Notes: generated by a model not told the origin, from the letters alone. DNA of 64,000 bases from Flavobacterium sp. SUN052 (GCF_028867935.1 NZ_JAPQNS010000009.1:248001-312000); one strand, 5' to 3'. Counted from the stretch's first letter, positions 52,454-62,122 are shown. Numbers and translations are program-made.

Positions 52454-52622
52454 CTTTCTGGCCGAAACATTCCTGATACAATACAACGATTGCACTTGGT
52501 CCAAAAAAAGCTATGACATTTACTGGGCGGCTTCCCTCTTTTTTCAAATAGGTAAAACTGCCTATGTGGATGCTTTTTTGAGGGTCAGATTGAAGAACCG
52601 GCAATCCCAACTCCTTACCCTT

Positions 52623-54338
52623 ATGAACCTAAATATAAAATCCCAGGCTAGTAATACGTTCGATGCCATTGTGGTGGGGTCGGGCGTTAGTGGGGGCTGG
52701 GCGGCTAAAGAACTCACTCAAAAAGGCCTTCGCGTACTGATGCTCGAACGGGGCCGTGATCTTGAGCACGTAACGGGTTACACGACGGCGTTGAAAGATC
52801 CCTGGGAGTTTGCTCATCGTGGACGTACCGTTCTGCCTACGGATAAAGAGGTGCTTGATTTTCGGGTTCGCCCGTACAATGAACAAAATGGCGATTTCTC
52901 TTTCGATGATCGGAACGCGCCTTACAAAGAAATTCACCCTTTTGCCTGGTATCGTCCGGACGTGCTGGGCGGTAAATCAATCATGTGGGGGCGGCAGAGC
53001 TACCGGTTTAGCGAGATGGATTTTGAAGCCAACGCCCGGGATGGCTTCGGTACCGACTGGCCGATACGATATAAAGACCTGGCCCCCTGGTACAGTTACG
53101 TGGAGCGTTTTGCGGGAATTTCGGGCCAGAAAGAAGGACTTTCGCAGTTGCCCGACGGTGAATTTTTGCCGCCCATGGAGTTGAATTGCGTGGAGCAGCA
53201 TGTTCGCGAGCGATTAAAAACCAAGCTGAACCGCGTGCTCACCATTGGCCGAACGGCAAATCTGTCGAAAGCGAATCCGGTGCATACATCCGTGGGTCGA
53301 GCCCCGTGCCAATACCGGAATAAATGTGCTCAAGGCTGTCCCTACGGTGGCTATTTCAGTACGTTATCCGCTACGTTGCCAGCTGCCCGCCAAACCAACC
53401 GACTAACTGTCCGGCCCGATAGTATTGTCTCGGAGGTTTTGTATGATGAGAAAACCCAACGCGCCCAGGGTGTTCGAGTAATTGATGCCAAAACGCATCA
53501 AACCACGGAGTATTACGCCCGGATCATCTTCCTGAATGCTTCGGCGATGGCCACGAATTTTATTTTGCTCAATTCCGTGTCCAGTCGTTTCCCAAACGGA
53601 TTTGGTAACGATAGTGGTACGTTGGGCAAATACATCATGGATCACCATTTTCAGGCGGGAGCCAATGCACAAGCCGATGGGTTGGGATTCGACGACAAAT
53701 ATTACTACGGTCGCCGGGCCAATGGTATTTACATTTCCCGTTATCGAAATATCGGCACCGACAAGCGGGAGTATCTGCGGGGTTTTGGCTATCAGGGTGG
53801 TGCATCGCGGTCGGGCTGGCAACGGCTCGTTGCTGAAGCGGCCGGGTTTGGTGCCGATTTAAAGGAACAGGCCACTCAGCCCGGCCCCTGGAATATGGGT
53901 ATTATGGGTTTCGCGGAATGTTTGCCCTACGAAGATAACCAGGTTACCCTCAACCGGGACCGACTCGACAAATGGGGGCTACCAACTTTGACTTTCGACG
54001 TACGGTTTCGTGAAAACGAGCATCTCATGCAGAAGGATATGATGAACGATGCCGCTGAAATGCTTGAAGCCGCCGGTCTGAAAAACATCAGTACGTACAA
54101 CAATCAATCGGTACCCGGCCTGGCCGTTCACGAAACGGGCGGGGTTCGCATGGGTCGCGATCCGAAAACCTCGATGCTCAACGCCAATAACCAACTCTGG
54201 ACTGCTAAGAATGTGTTCGTTACGGATGGCGCTTCTTTTGCGTCGGTTGCCTGCCAGAACCCGTCGCTCACCTTTATGGCCCTTACGGCTCGGGCTGCTG
54301 ATTTTGCCGTCAGTGAGTTAAAAAGAAAGAATCTGTAA
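52623..54338 (+). CDS. GMC-family FAD-dependent oxidoreductase
   Basis: A 571-residue flavoprotein. The start ATG 52623 (MNLNIKSQ) is chosen over an in-frame GTG 19 codons upstream. The FAD motif GSGVSGG is at 19-25, followed by LMLERG. CAQGCPYGGYFST near 255 is a cysteine-rich block typical of GMC sugar dehydrogenases of the gluconate/choline type. The C-terminus has HETGGVRMGRD and the VTDGASFASVACQNPSLTFMALTARAADF end, with His and Asn as likely catalytic residues. There is no signal, so export might rely on a partner with a Tat signal, although no GMC subunit 3 gene is adjacent. A role in sugar or alcohol oxidation is inferred. Confidence 0.9.
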   Translation: MNLNIKSQASNTFDAIVVGSGVSGGWAAKELTQKGLRVLMLERGRDLEHVTGYTTALKDPWEFAHRGRTVLPTDKEVLDFRVRPYNEQNGDFSFDDRNAPYKEIHPFAWYRPDVLGGKSIMWGRQSYRFSEMDFEANARDGFGTDWPIRYKDLAPWYSYVERFAGISGQKEGLSQLPDGEFLPPMELNCVEQHVRERLKTKLNRVLTIGRTANLSKANPVHTSVGRAPCQYRNKCAQGCPYGGYFSTLSATLPAARQTNRLTVRPDSIVSEVLYDEKTQRAQGVRVIDAKTHQTTEYYARIIFLNASAMATNFILLNSVSSRFPNGFGNDSGTLGKYIMDHHFQAGANAQADGLGFDDKYYYGRRANGIYISRYRNIGTDKREYLRGFGYQGGASRSGWQRLVAEAAGFGADLKEQATQPGPWNMGIMGFAECLPYEDNQVTLNRDRLDKWGLPTLTFDVRFRENEHLMQKDMMNDAAEMLEAAGLKNISTYNNQSVPGLAVHETGGVRMGRDPKTSMLNANNQLWTAKNVFVTDGASFASVACQNPSLTFMALTARAADFAVSELKRKNL

Positions 54339-54388
54339 GCTGGAGGCAGACAACCAGCTTGAGGGCCCCCGTCAGGAATTTTTGTTGA

Positions 54389-55219
54389 TTAGCTGCCCAG
54401 AACTCTTGTTGCTCCGAAACTGGTAGTAAGGCTAGGCCAAACCGAGGGGTGAAAATGGCCATCCTGCTCCACAATCGAATACTGTAAACCCGCTTGCTTG
54501 GCGTGTTGAAACAGACGTTTGTAGTCAATACTTCCTTTTCCAACCTCTGTATTGGCGGTGCGATCCTGTTTGTCCATATCCTTGACGTGCCAGATTGGAA
54601 AACGACCGGGGTATTTCTGGATGTACGTTAGCGGGTCAACGTTCATACGGGCAAACCAGTAGAGTTCCATCTCCATAATCATCAGCTTGGGATCGATCTG
54701 TTTCAAGAATAACTCATAGGGAACAACGCCATCGAACGTTTCAAAATCATAGCCATGATTGTGATAGCCGAACTGTACGCCATGTTTTTTGCATAGCTCG
54801 CCTAGTCGGGTGTATTCATCCACCGCCCGCTTAGTCGTTTCCAGGTCGGTAAGTTTGTTATACGGAACGATCATGTAGTTGACACCAACTTCGGCGGCCT
54901 CTGTGATTGAGGTTTCTGCCGTTTTGCCCAGATTAAAGTGACTGGCAAAAAGCTTCATCCCCAAATCATGGGTTACTTTGACAAATTCAGCTGGTTTAAG
55001 ACCAAAATAGATGCCTTTATCGCCCTGGTAAGACTCAAGCAGCGTATAGCCAATGGCCGCCAGTTGTTTAAGCGTGCCAATGGGATCTTGATTCATCCAC
55101 TCACGAACGGTGTAAAGCTGAATACCAATAGGATATATATCCTTGGCGTGAGCAGAGACAGCGGGTAGCCCGGCTGCCAGCGCTCCGGCCGCGACAAGAA
55201 ATTTTCGACGTGAAAGCAT
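54389..55219 (-). CDS. Tat-exported sugar phosphate isomerase/epimerase-like TIM barrel
   Basis: A 276-residue AP endonuclease 2-like TIM barrel. The N-terminus MLSRRKFLVAAGALAAG is a twin-arginine signal, likely cleaved near AHA-KD. Candidate metal ligands are the QFGYHNHGYDFE strand, the IMEMELYWFARMN strand, IWHVKDMDK and YSIVEQDGH. Members interconvert sugars or hydrate inosose. Tat export suggests that it works in the periplasm, next to the other exported sugar enzymes of this cluster. It is convergent with the GMC gene. Upstream of its start, on the same strand, lies a dehydrogenase remnant. Confidence 0.88.
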   Translation of the reverse strand: MLSRRKFLVAAGALAAGLPAVSAHAKDIYPIGIQLYTVREWMNQDPIGTLKQLAAIGYTLLESYQGDKGIYFGLKPAEFVKVTHDLGMKLFASHFNLGKTAETSITEAAEVGVNYMIVPYNKLTDLETTKRAVDEYTRLGELCKKHGVQFGYHNHGYDFETFDGVVPYELFLKQIDPKLMIMEMELYWFARMNVDPLTYIQKYPGRFPIWHVKDMDKQDRTANTEVGKGSIDYKRLFQHAKQAGLQYSIVEQDGHFHPSVWPSLTTSFGATRVLGS

Positions 55220-55560
55220 GTAAGGAGAAGAAGCGTACGTATGCAGTACTTAATCGCTAAAGCTGGTGAAGTTCTTATTCCTACCCGTTACATAGAGGAA
55301 TAAGAATAAATAGCGATAGGTACCAGTCACTTAATGAAGGGGCTAGTTGGGCGTAGTCTGAAGCACAGCATCGGGTGAACTGGTCAGTACGTATAAAGCG
55401 CCGTCTGAGCCCATCTTAAAATCACGGATTCGGCCACAGCCTGATTCATTACCTGGCTTGTTTAGTTAATGCTTACACTCAATTTCCTGATTTCTTATCC
55501 AGACAATCTTGCAAACGACTGTCAATCCAGTTTGATCATACGATTTTATGGACAGGCCCC
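55220..55560. other. Gap with a degenerate gene fragment
   Basis: This 341-base gap between two minus-strand genes contains the remnant described at 55343-55465. The remainder is non-coding with stops in all frames and no clear terminator or promoter. Confidence 0.6.
55343..55465 (-). pseudogene. Remnant of a PQQ-dependent glucose/sorbosone dehydrogenase C-terminus
   Basis: A frame of 40 codons without a start codon, bounded by TAA at 55466-55468 and ending in TAG at 55343-55345. It reads NKPGNESGCGRIRDFKMG followed by SDGALYVLTSSPDAVLQ. The GRIRD..MGSDGALYVLT pattern is the typical C-terminal strand pair of soluble aldose sugar dehydrogenases. The rest of that protein is absent, so the gene has been almost entirely deleted. 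It lies between two intact sugar-related genes. Confidence 0.7.
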
Positions 55561-57855
55561 TTATGAAATAACAATCACTTCATGATCCAGGATCGACTTG
55601 ATCTCAAAAGTCACAAAACCGCCCGCTACGGTCAAGTTCAGTTGTTGCTTGGAAACTAAGGATTGCCCTTTTTTGCCACTGACGCCGGTTGGTAGCTTTA
55701 CTTTCAATTTGAATGGCCCAATTGCGATTAGTTCATCCAGCGGTTGTCGCCAGGTGGCTGCATTCGTCTGGTTCACAACATGCAGAATTACCCGACCCGG
55801 CTGTTCATACAGGTGACAATCCAGCAAACCCGCTCCTTCCACTGTCAGCGGCAACGTATCCTTGGCCGCCCAGCGGATCGTATTCGCCAGGAGGTCGGCA
55901 TGGTCGGGTAGACTCACGTGACCGTACTGTTTGTCGAAGTCAGCCGGGATGAACGCAATTCGTCCGCCACTCGGGGAGGTCCTGACCACCAGGGCCGGAA
56001 TATCGGTTTTGGCAGTCTGCATATAAGCCTTTTCGGGCGGATAAGTCGGAAACTGGGGTATGTAAGTCAGTAATACCTCTGCACCAGCGTCAACACGTTG
56101 TGGCTCAAGCAGGCCACCAAACGGCAAAATATCGGTTTCCTCAAATCCTTTCAGAATCGGGTGACGTTTTGCGTTGCTCACCTTCGGCTCCTGGCTCGTA
56201 TGCGGTCCATTCACCTGAGCCCGCAATTCAGGAGTTAGCCGAACGTAGGTATGGTAGGTATCGCGAGCCATCTTCTGTTCGGGTATAGTTTTTTCTTTGG
56301 TCGTTGGCGCATGAACGCCAAACAGGTCGGCCAGGGCATAATCCGCACGGACATCGCCCCACTCATCATACAGGCTGGATTCACCGGTGGCAATCAGGCT
56401 GCCACCCTTCTCCACAAAACGACGGATGGCCCCAACCTGCTCAGTGGTCATTAGGCCAAGATTCGGAAGAATCAATACCGAAAACTGAGCGGCATCCCGG
56501 TCGATATGATCGGCGTGTACCGGCAGGTAAGGAATCCGGGCCCGAACCAGGGTCTGGAGCATGCCCCGCCAGGGAAGATCAACCAGTTCATTGACTTTAT
56601 CCCGGCCATAAAAATCAACGTTTTGCTGCGACCAGACCACCCCAACGTTAGCTACTGGTTTGCGATTGATCAGATAAGGTTCATTAGCCTTGTGCCAGCG
56701 AAAAATTGGTTCGGCGGAGTGATACATTCGCCGGTCTTCATGATAAGCCGAAATCATATGCCACCAAGGCTGAATACCACCCGCTATCCCGTTAACCATC
56801 CACATCCGGGCTTCAGGCGCGGGCTTGCTGGCTAGCCGAAACCAGGGTTTGATGTGTTGATAAACGGACATGCTTTCGGGGGCCAGTTTATCCCAACCCA
56901 TCAGGCCATGTACCAGCTTACCAATTTCACCATTGTGCTGAAAACCTGTAGCATCGGAGCGCGACTGATCGTCAAGCATGATGATATCGGCTCGTTGGCC
57001 GATTCCTTTGTAATCCCGAAAACTCTGACTTTGTCCACTCACCGATCCGCTGTTCATTCCTGACCAGGTGCAGGTAGGGCCACCAGCAGCCTTCGTTGTG
57101 CGATTATTCAGATCCCAGATTTCCAGCCGTCGGTCGTAATTCCAGCGAATCCATTGCTTGTACACTTTATCGTCCCAATTCTTCTTCTGTGGGATGGCCT
57201 GACCTGTTTTGTCCCTGAAGCTCTTTTGGCAGTTTTCGCAATAACAGACGGAATTCCTGCCTAAGCCACTCCAACTGTTATCGGTAAACCCTTCGGGCTT
57301 GTATAACTGCACAATCTCGGTCAGAATCGACGGGATATGCTCCTGATAATAAGGGCTAAAGATGCAGGAAATGTACAGGTCGTCGGACTTGTAGGGTTTG
57401 CCTTGTCCGTCGATGGCAAACCAGTCGGGGTGCGCTTTATAAAAATCTTCGTGCGCCCGGTTCGAGTCCATCCGGGCAAATACGGCCAGCCCGTCCTGGT
57501 GTGCGGCCTTGCACAGCTCGCCGAACAGATCGCGGTCACCCAGGTACTCCGCTTTATGATGGAACGGAATTTTGGTTGGATAATAGGCTACAATACCCCC
57601 AGCATTGACAATAATCCCGCCGAGTTCGGTTTGCTTCCAGTAGTTTCGCCACCAGCCAATGTCATACTGCTGGGGGTCTTTTTCGGTAATATTGACTTGG
57701 CCCCAGCGCGTGACGGTTTTGTACCAGGGCAGTGCTTTCGTATCTGAATGTACGCTTGTTGCACCCAGGGTGTCAAACGGATTCGTGGCTAAAAGAGCCG
57801 TGCCTGCGGCCGTGTTTTTTATAAAACTACGTCTACTGTTTTCAGCGTCATTCAT
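55561..57855 (-). CDS. Tat-exported putative glycoside-hydrolase-like protein (GHL6/beta-galactosidase-trimerisation type)
   Basis: A 764-residue protein with a Tat signal (NSRRSFIKN, 7-15). A TIM-barrel domain (about 40-420) contains the strand FTDNSW (190-195) followed by CYCENCQ (204-210), an arrangement seen in hypothetical glycosyl hydrolases of the GHL6 group. The middle (about 440-600) has a Rossmann-like glutamine-amidotransferase-like fold (FSVLILPNLGLMTTEQVGAI, FVEKGGSLIATGESS), as in beta-galactosidase trimerisation domains. The C-terminus is beta-rich. A periplasmic glycosidase role is likely, but the acid/base residues are not certain. It heads the three-member family at 55561-62122. 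Confidence 0.8.
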   Translation of the reverse strand: MNDAENSRRSFIKNTAAGTALLATNPFDTLGATSVHSDTKALPWYKTVTRWGQVNITEKDPQQYDIGWWRNYWKQTELGGIIVNAGGIVAYYPTKIPFHHKAEYLGDRDLFGELCKAAHQDGLAVFARMDSNRAHEDFYKAHPDWFAIDGQGKPYKSDDLYISCIFSPYYQEHIPSILTEIVQLYKPEGFTDNSWSGLGRNSVCYCENCQKSFRDKTGQAIPQKKNWDDKVYKQWIRWNYDRRLEIWDLNNRTTKAAGGPTCTWSGMNSGSVSGQSQSFRDYKGIGQRADIIMLDDQSRSDATGFQHNGEIGKLVHGLMGWDKLAPESMSVYQHIKPWFRLASKPAPEARMWMVNGIAGGIQPWWHMISAYHEDRRMYHSAEPIFRWHKANEPYLINRKPVANVGVVWSQQNVDFYGRDKVNELVDLPWRGMLQTLVRARIPYLPVHADHIDRDAAQFSVLILPNLGLMTTEQVGAIRRFVEKGGSLIATGESSLYDEWGDVRADYALADLFGVHAPTTKEKTIPEQKMARDTYHTYVRLTPELRAQVNGPHTSQEPKVSNAKRHPILKGFEETDILPFGGLLEPQRVDAGAEVLLTYIPQFPTYPPEKAYMQTAKTDIPALVVRTSPSGGRIAFIPADFDKQYGHVSLPDHADLLANTIRWAAKDTLPLTVEGAGLLDCHLYEQPGRVILHVVNQTNAATWRQPLDELIAIGPFKLKVKLPTGVSGKKGQSLVSKQQLNLTVAGGFVTFEIKSILDHEVIVIS

Positions 57856-57930
57856 GTGGCTTGAGGAGAATCTGTTTGGGTACGTAGTGAAACAAGCGGT
57901 GAGGGTGAGCAGGGCAGGTTTTTGGTCTGC

Positions 57931-59037
57931 TTAAAATTTGTAAAGCAGCAGGCCATACCCAACCCCGGCAGGATCGGCCGTGTTCGCGAGTTGGAAAGCC
58001 ATATATTTTCCATTATTCGATACGACCGGGTTAGACGCCTTGCCGCCTTCGTAGTCATTGAAATTCGTCAGCCGAACAAAGTCCTTTCCGGTGCCGTCGA
58101 GTTTCAGTTTCCAGATGTCGATGTTCGATCCACCCCGCTTTCCTCCCAACCACTCACATTGACGGTCTGCTTCAACCAATGTGTGTTTCCCATCGGGGAA
58201 AATGCCTTCGCATTCGTTGTAGCTATCAGGCTTCTTTGAGTGGTTAATAACTTCGTTCGTTTTCAAATCCAGGGTCATTACGGATGCTAACTGACCCGTT
58301 TGTTTCCCGGCAGCATCCCGAATGGGTTCGTAACGAACAAACGTCATTTTAGAATCATTGTCAAAGAAGTCCTGCGCTTCAAACGGATATCCTGTTCCTT
58401 CGTAAACCGTCTGTTTATTGATCAGTTTGGGCGTACCATCCGACAAATCGACTTCACAAACGATGAGCCGGGATGCGTGTTCGGCTAATTCAGGAGCCTG
58501 ATCGTGCACTTGTGAATAGGCGATTTTCATACTTTTCTTTGAAATAGCCATTCCTTCACTCATGTGTACACCTAGCTTCATCGGTTTTGAGCCCGGCACT
58601 TTGCTCAGGTACCAGAGCTCATTATCCCTTGATCGACTAATACGGATGTTTTCAAATTTCTCCGGGCCAATCAATATATAATCACCGTTCGACAGGTGCA
58701 TAACCCGCAGAAAAACGGCAGCCGGCACGTTGCAGGTCAGACATTTAATCTGACGGGTGGCCAAATCCAGCACCATCGCATCGCCAAAACTTTTGGTCAT
58801 GAACGCTATCCGTTTATTATCCGGCGAAAAGTCAGCTCGTTCACCGAAGCCAGTTAGTAACTCGATGTTTTTGGGTAAATGGTCAAGGGGGTTACCGACG
58901 TGCCGTTTTTTCAACGTATCGTCCGAAACAGTCTTTACGACGTAATTCCGGAAGGCAATTCTTTTAGTTTGGAAAGGAAACGTAATGAACGAGGCAACGA
59001 ATAACAAAACAGTAAGAAAGGCAGATAGTACGTTCAT
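57931..59037 (-). CDS. Exported beta-propeller protein with TolB/PD40-like repeats
   Basis: A 368-residue protein with a signal peptide (about 1-20). Repeated WD40/PD40-like blades include RADFSPDNKRIAFMT, KSMKIAYSQVHD, KMTFVRYEP and NPVVSNNGKYMAFQL. The structure predicted from the pattern is a six- or seven-bladed propeller. A CLTC pair is near 100. TolB-like propellers bind peptides or sugars; here there is no Pal or Tol partner nearby. The gene lies between the GHL6-like gene and two related genes, so a supporting role in the same substrate pathway is plausible. Confidence 0.7.
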   Translation of the reverse strand: MNVLSAFLTVLLFVASFITFPFQTKRIAFRNYVVKTVSDDTLKKRHVGNPLDHLPKNIELLTGFGERADFSPDNKRIAFMTKSFGDAMVLDLATRQIKCLTCNVPAAVFLRVMHLSNGDYILIGPEKFENIRISRSRDNELWYLSKVPGSKPMKLGVHMSEGMAISKKSMKIAYSQVHDQAPELAEHASRLIVCEVDLSDGTPKLINKQTVYEGTGYPFEAQDFFDNDSKMTFVRYEPIRDAAGKQTGQLASVMTLDLKTNEVINHSKKPDSYNECEGIFPDGKHTLVEADRQCEWLGGKRGGSNIDIWKLKLDGTGKDFVRLTNFNDYEGGKASNPVVSNNGKYMAFQLANTADPAGVGYGLLLYKF

Positions 59038-59131
59038 GTCAATAAGGGTTTAGTTTAGTCGATTCTAGTTGAACTCTGCTCTATTGGTACCGCGTTACCG
59101 GATACTTTTTACCTGTCGCCAAGTCCGAGTG

Positions 59132-60526
59132 CTATAATTTCTCAGCATCTCGGGCGGCCCGGCCTGCTGCGTCCAGATTGGCTAACATCATTTCGGAATA
59201 TTTTCGAGATAGAATCACTCCGTCTGCGCCCCCTTTGAACGCGGCTAATGTAGCGGCATACGTATCGTCGGGAGAGGCCTTACGACTTTTAGCGCCGGTT
59301 GGGATATTGACGTCAATTCCGGGCAGAATCTGGCATTTCCCGTTCACCCCCGCTTTGGCCCGCTGCGTTTCGCGCACGACGTAATCGGGCGATAAACCGG
59401 CCATGGGTAGTTCGTCAATAGGGGCCTCATTTGCATAATTTAGCAGGTGATTGTTGATGCTCATAAGTTCGGCGGGTGGTACATCGCGGAACACCGTTGA
59501 GCAAATGTTCAGAATGAAATTCCGGTAGCGTTCGCCCCCACAGTTGTTATAGACTACCACTTTCAGAAAATCGGCCATTGTGGCCAGCTCTTCGTAGCTG
59601 CGGGAGGCACGGTAGAGAGGATTAAACGAGTTCGTATGCTCAATATGAAAACCGACTTCCAGGTTTTTACGAACGGCCTTTACCGACTGGTACACTTCTC
59701 TGAGGACCTGATGCTTCCCCAAATCAAATAACTGATTATAGGCCATGATCTCTGGATAGGCCAAAAGCAACCGGGAGAATTCCACGTAATAGCCATCGCT
59801 GGGTCTCTTACTACTCAATGCATTCTGAACGTATTGATTCAGTTTTCGGTACCCTTCTTTTGCACGGGCAAAATCAATTCCGTGTTCTTTAGCGGCCTTC
59901 TGGTGGTGTTCACAGAAGCAGGTAACCTTAGCTGAATCAATGCCCTGAGCATGACTGACGCCGACAGCGTTTAACAGCGGGCCGTTCCGTTCGTTGAATA
60001 ACAATACACCGTCTATTGCATACGATGAGCATAGATCTGTGGCAACCGCTTTCCAGAATTCGCGTACATCCGGCTGGAAAAAACACATGGCTCCTCCCTT
60101 ACGCCCCTGTAAGTCAACTTCGGCGAAGTCTTTCATAAAGGGTACATCAGCCGGATAATTGAATCCATCCTGGATGGAACAGATTACCTTCATTCCTCGC
60201 TTTTTAGCAGCAGGTAGTACTTCGGCCACAATATCAAGTTTACCAAAGTCCGGTGCGCGAAGCTTTTCACCTTTCAGGGCTGTTTTGGTGTAAAACTGGG
60301 CCTGTGGAGTAGCATAATTTCCGCCATGAAAGGTTTTTTCATCCGACTCCTGAACGCCATGATCCGGGAAAGGTCGACCGCGACCCGTTATGCCCCGATC
60401 GTACGAGAATGTACTTAGATAAAGCGTGTTGACAGCACCCCTCTGTTGGACTATATCCAGCGTTTTTTCAATCCCTTCGTCGATAAACGAATCCGGGCCG
60501 ATCTGAATGCCAATCGTTTTTTTCAT
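59132..60526 (-). CDS. Glycoside-hydrolase-like TIM-barrel protein, no signal peptide
   Basis: A 464-residue protein whose paralogue is the next gene upstream on this strand (60575-62122). It starts MKKTIGIQIGPDSFIDEG, directly at the first barrel strand, with no Tat or Sec signal. Key regions: KRGMKVICSIQDG (109-121), LLFNERNGP (175-183), VTCFCEHHQ (201-209), LEVGFHIEHTNSFNP (near 290) and GADGVILSRKYSEM near the C-terminus. The pair of an acidic strand (NER) and CFCE..Q parallels CYCE..Q in the 764-residue neighbour. I know of no named family with a proven activity. It is likely cytosolic if the start is right. Confidence 0.8.
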   Translation of the reverse strand: MKKTIGIQIGPDSFIDEGIEKTLDIVQQRGAVNTLYLSTFSYDRGITGRGRPFPDHGVQESDEKTFHGGNYATPQAQFYTKTALKGEKLRAPDFGKLDIVAEVLPAAKKRGMKVICSIQDGFNYPADVPFMKDFAEVDLQGRKGGAMCFFQPDVREFWKAVATDLCSSYAIDGVLLFNERNGPLLNAVGVSHAQGIDSAKVTCFCEHHQKAAKEHGIDFARAKEGYRKLNQYVQNALSSKRPSDGYYVEFSRLLLAYPEIMAYNQLFDLGKHQVLREVYQSVKAVRKNLEVGFHIEHTNSFNPLYRASRSYEELATMADFLKVVVYNNCGGERYRNFILNICSTVFRDVPPAELMSINNHLLNYANEAPIDELPMAGLSPDYVVRETQRAKAGVNGKCQILPGIDVNIPTGAKSRKASPDDTYAATLAAFKGGADGVILSRKYSEMMLANLDAAGRAARDAEKL

Positions 60527-60574
60527 GAATGCCTACGTTTGGAGGAAGTTTACAATAGATGGGTTGCGAGTGTT

Positions 60575-62122
60575 TTAGCCTTTAGTAGCTTCCCGGATGG
60601 CACGTCCTGCTGCTGCCAAATCCGCCAGATCCATTTCTGAATATTTCCGGGATAAAATTACCCCATCCGCCCCTCCTTTGTAAGCTGCCATTGTAGCTGC
60701 GTAAGCATCCTCGGGCGATCCTTTTCGACTTGTTTTTTTCGTTGGAATACCCAGATCAATACCCGGCAGGATCTTGCATTTCCCGTTTACACCTGCTACC
60801 GCCCGTTGGGTTTCGCGATATACATAGTCTGGTGACAGGCCCGCCGTTGGTAGTTTATCGATAGAAGCTCCATTTCCATAGTTCAACAAATGATTGTTGA
60901 ACCGCATCAACTCATCCATCGGTACATCCCGGAAAAGTGTCGACTGGATGTTATGAATGAAATTGGCATAACGCTCTCCTCCACAATTGTTATAGGCTAC
61001 CACTTTCAGGAAATCAGCTTTAGCGGCCAGTTCTTCATAACTGCGACTGGCACGAAAGAAGGGATTAAAGGAATTAACGTGCTCAATGTGAAAGCCAACC
61101 TGCAAGTCTTTCCTGACGCCTTTAACCGTATTGTAGACCTCTTCGAGCACCTGATGTTTTCCCAAATCGAATAGTTTATCCCAGGCTATAATTTCCGGGT
61201 AGTTGAGTAATAGCCGGTTGAACTCAACGTAATAGCCATCGCTGGGTCGCTCAGCTTTCAGCGACGATTTTACAAACTGATCGAGTTTGAGGTACCCTTC
61301 TTTTGCGCGGGCAAAATTGATTCCCAGTTTCTTGGCTTCTCGCTGATGGTGTTCACAAAAGCAGGTAGCGCGGGAAGAGTCAATGGTCTGAAAGTGGCTG
61401 GCTCCCAGTGCATTGAGCAAAGGCCCATTCCGTTCGTTAAAAAACAGAATACCGTCGACGTCGTATGATTTACTAATGTCAGTTACCAGCCCGATCCAGA
61501 AAGCCCGAACGTCCGGGTGAAATAAACAAAGCGTGTTGGCCCGGCGTCCTAACAGATCGACCTCGGTACATTCCTTTACCCCTGGTATGTCCATACGCCA
61601 CTGATCTTCCACGGAAGCAAAGACCTTCATGCCCCGTTTTTTAGCCGCAGGGATTACCGAGGCCAGAATATCGAAATTACCATGTTCGGTAGCCCGCGTC
61701 TGTTTTAGCACCGTATTCTTATAAAATTCGGGATGCGGGGTGGCATAATTTCCACCGTGAAAGGTTTTTTCGTCCGATACCGGCGAACCGTGATCGGGAA
61801 ATGGCTCTCCCGGAAGCTGCCGACCGGCTAGCCCTCTGCCGTACGTAAAAGCAGTTAAAAACAGGGTATTGACAGCGCCCTGTTTCTGCACAATATCCAG
61901 CACCTTGTCTACGCCTTCATCAACAAACGAAACCGCGCCAATCTGAATGCCATGCATCATAGTATCGGCCACTTTCGGTGAAGCTGCTGATGCCGATAGA
62001 TCGACCAACGGGGATGCCGCCATCAGTGCTCCAACCTTAGCGCTATTTTTAATGAACTTCCGTCGAGACTGTTCGGTCGATTCTATGGCTTTTTTCGATT
62101 CGTTGCGTCGCTTCATTTGCAT
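60575..62122 (-). CDS. Tat-exported paralogue of the 464-residue TIM-barrel protein
   Basis: A 515-residue protein. It carries a Tat signal (QSRRKFIKNSAKVGALMAAS, from about 18) and then the same domain as the 464-residue gene: MHGIQIGAVSFVDEG (56-70), KRGMKVFASVEDQ, FFNERNGP (227-234), ATCFCEHHQ (252-260), LQVGFHIEHVNSFNP and GADGVILSRKYSEM. The two proteins align closely over their whole length by eye. The start is ambiguous: ATG at 62122 or at 62116. As it is exported and the paralogue is not, the two may act on the same kind of substrate in two compartments. Confidence 0.85.
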   Translation of the reverse strand: MQMKRRNESKKAIESTEQSRRKFIKNSAKVGALMAASPLVDLSASAASPKVADTMMHGIQIGAVSFVDEGVDKVLDIVQKQGAVNTLFLTAFTYGRGLAGRQLPGEPFPDHGSPVSDEKTFHGGNYATPHPEFYKNTVLKQTRATEHGNFDILASVIPAAKKRGMKVFASVEDQWRMDIPGVKECTEVDLLGRRANTLCLFHPDVRAFWIGLVTDISKSYDVDGILFFNERNGPLLNALGASHFQTIDSSRATCFCEHHQREAKKLGINFARAKEGYLKLDQFVKSSLKAERPSDGYYVEFNRLLLNYPEIIAWDKLFDLGKHQVLEEVYNTVKGVRKDLQVGFHIEHVNSFNPFFRASRSYEELAAKADFLKVVAYNNCGGERYANFIHNIQSTLFRDVPMDELMRFNNHLLNYGNGASIDKLPTAGLSPDYVYRETQRAVAGVNGKCKILPGIDLGIPTKKTSRKGSPEDAYAATMAAYKGGADGVILSRKYSEMDLADLAAAGRAIREATKG

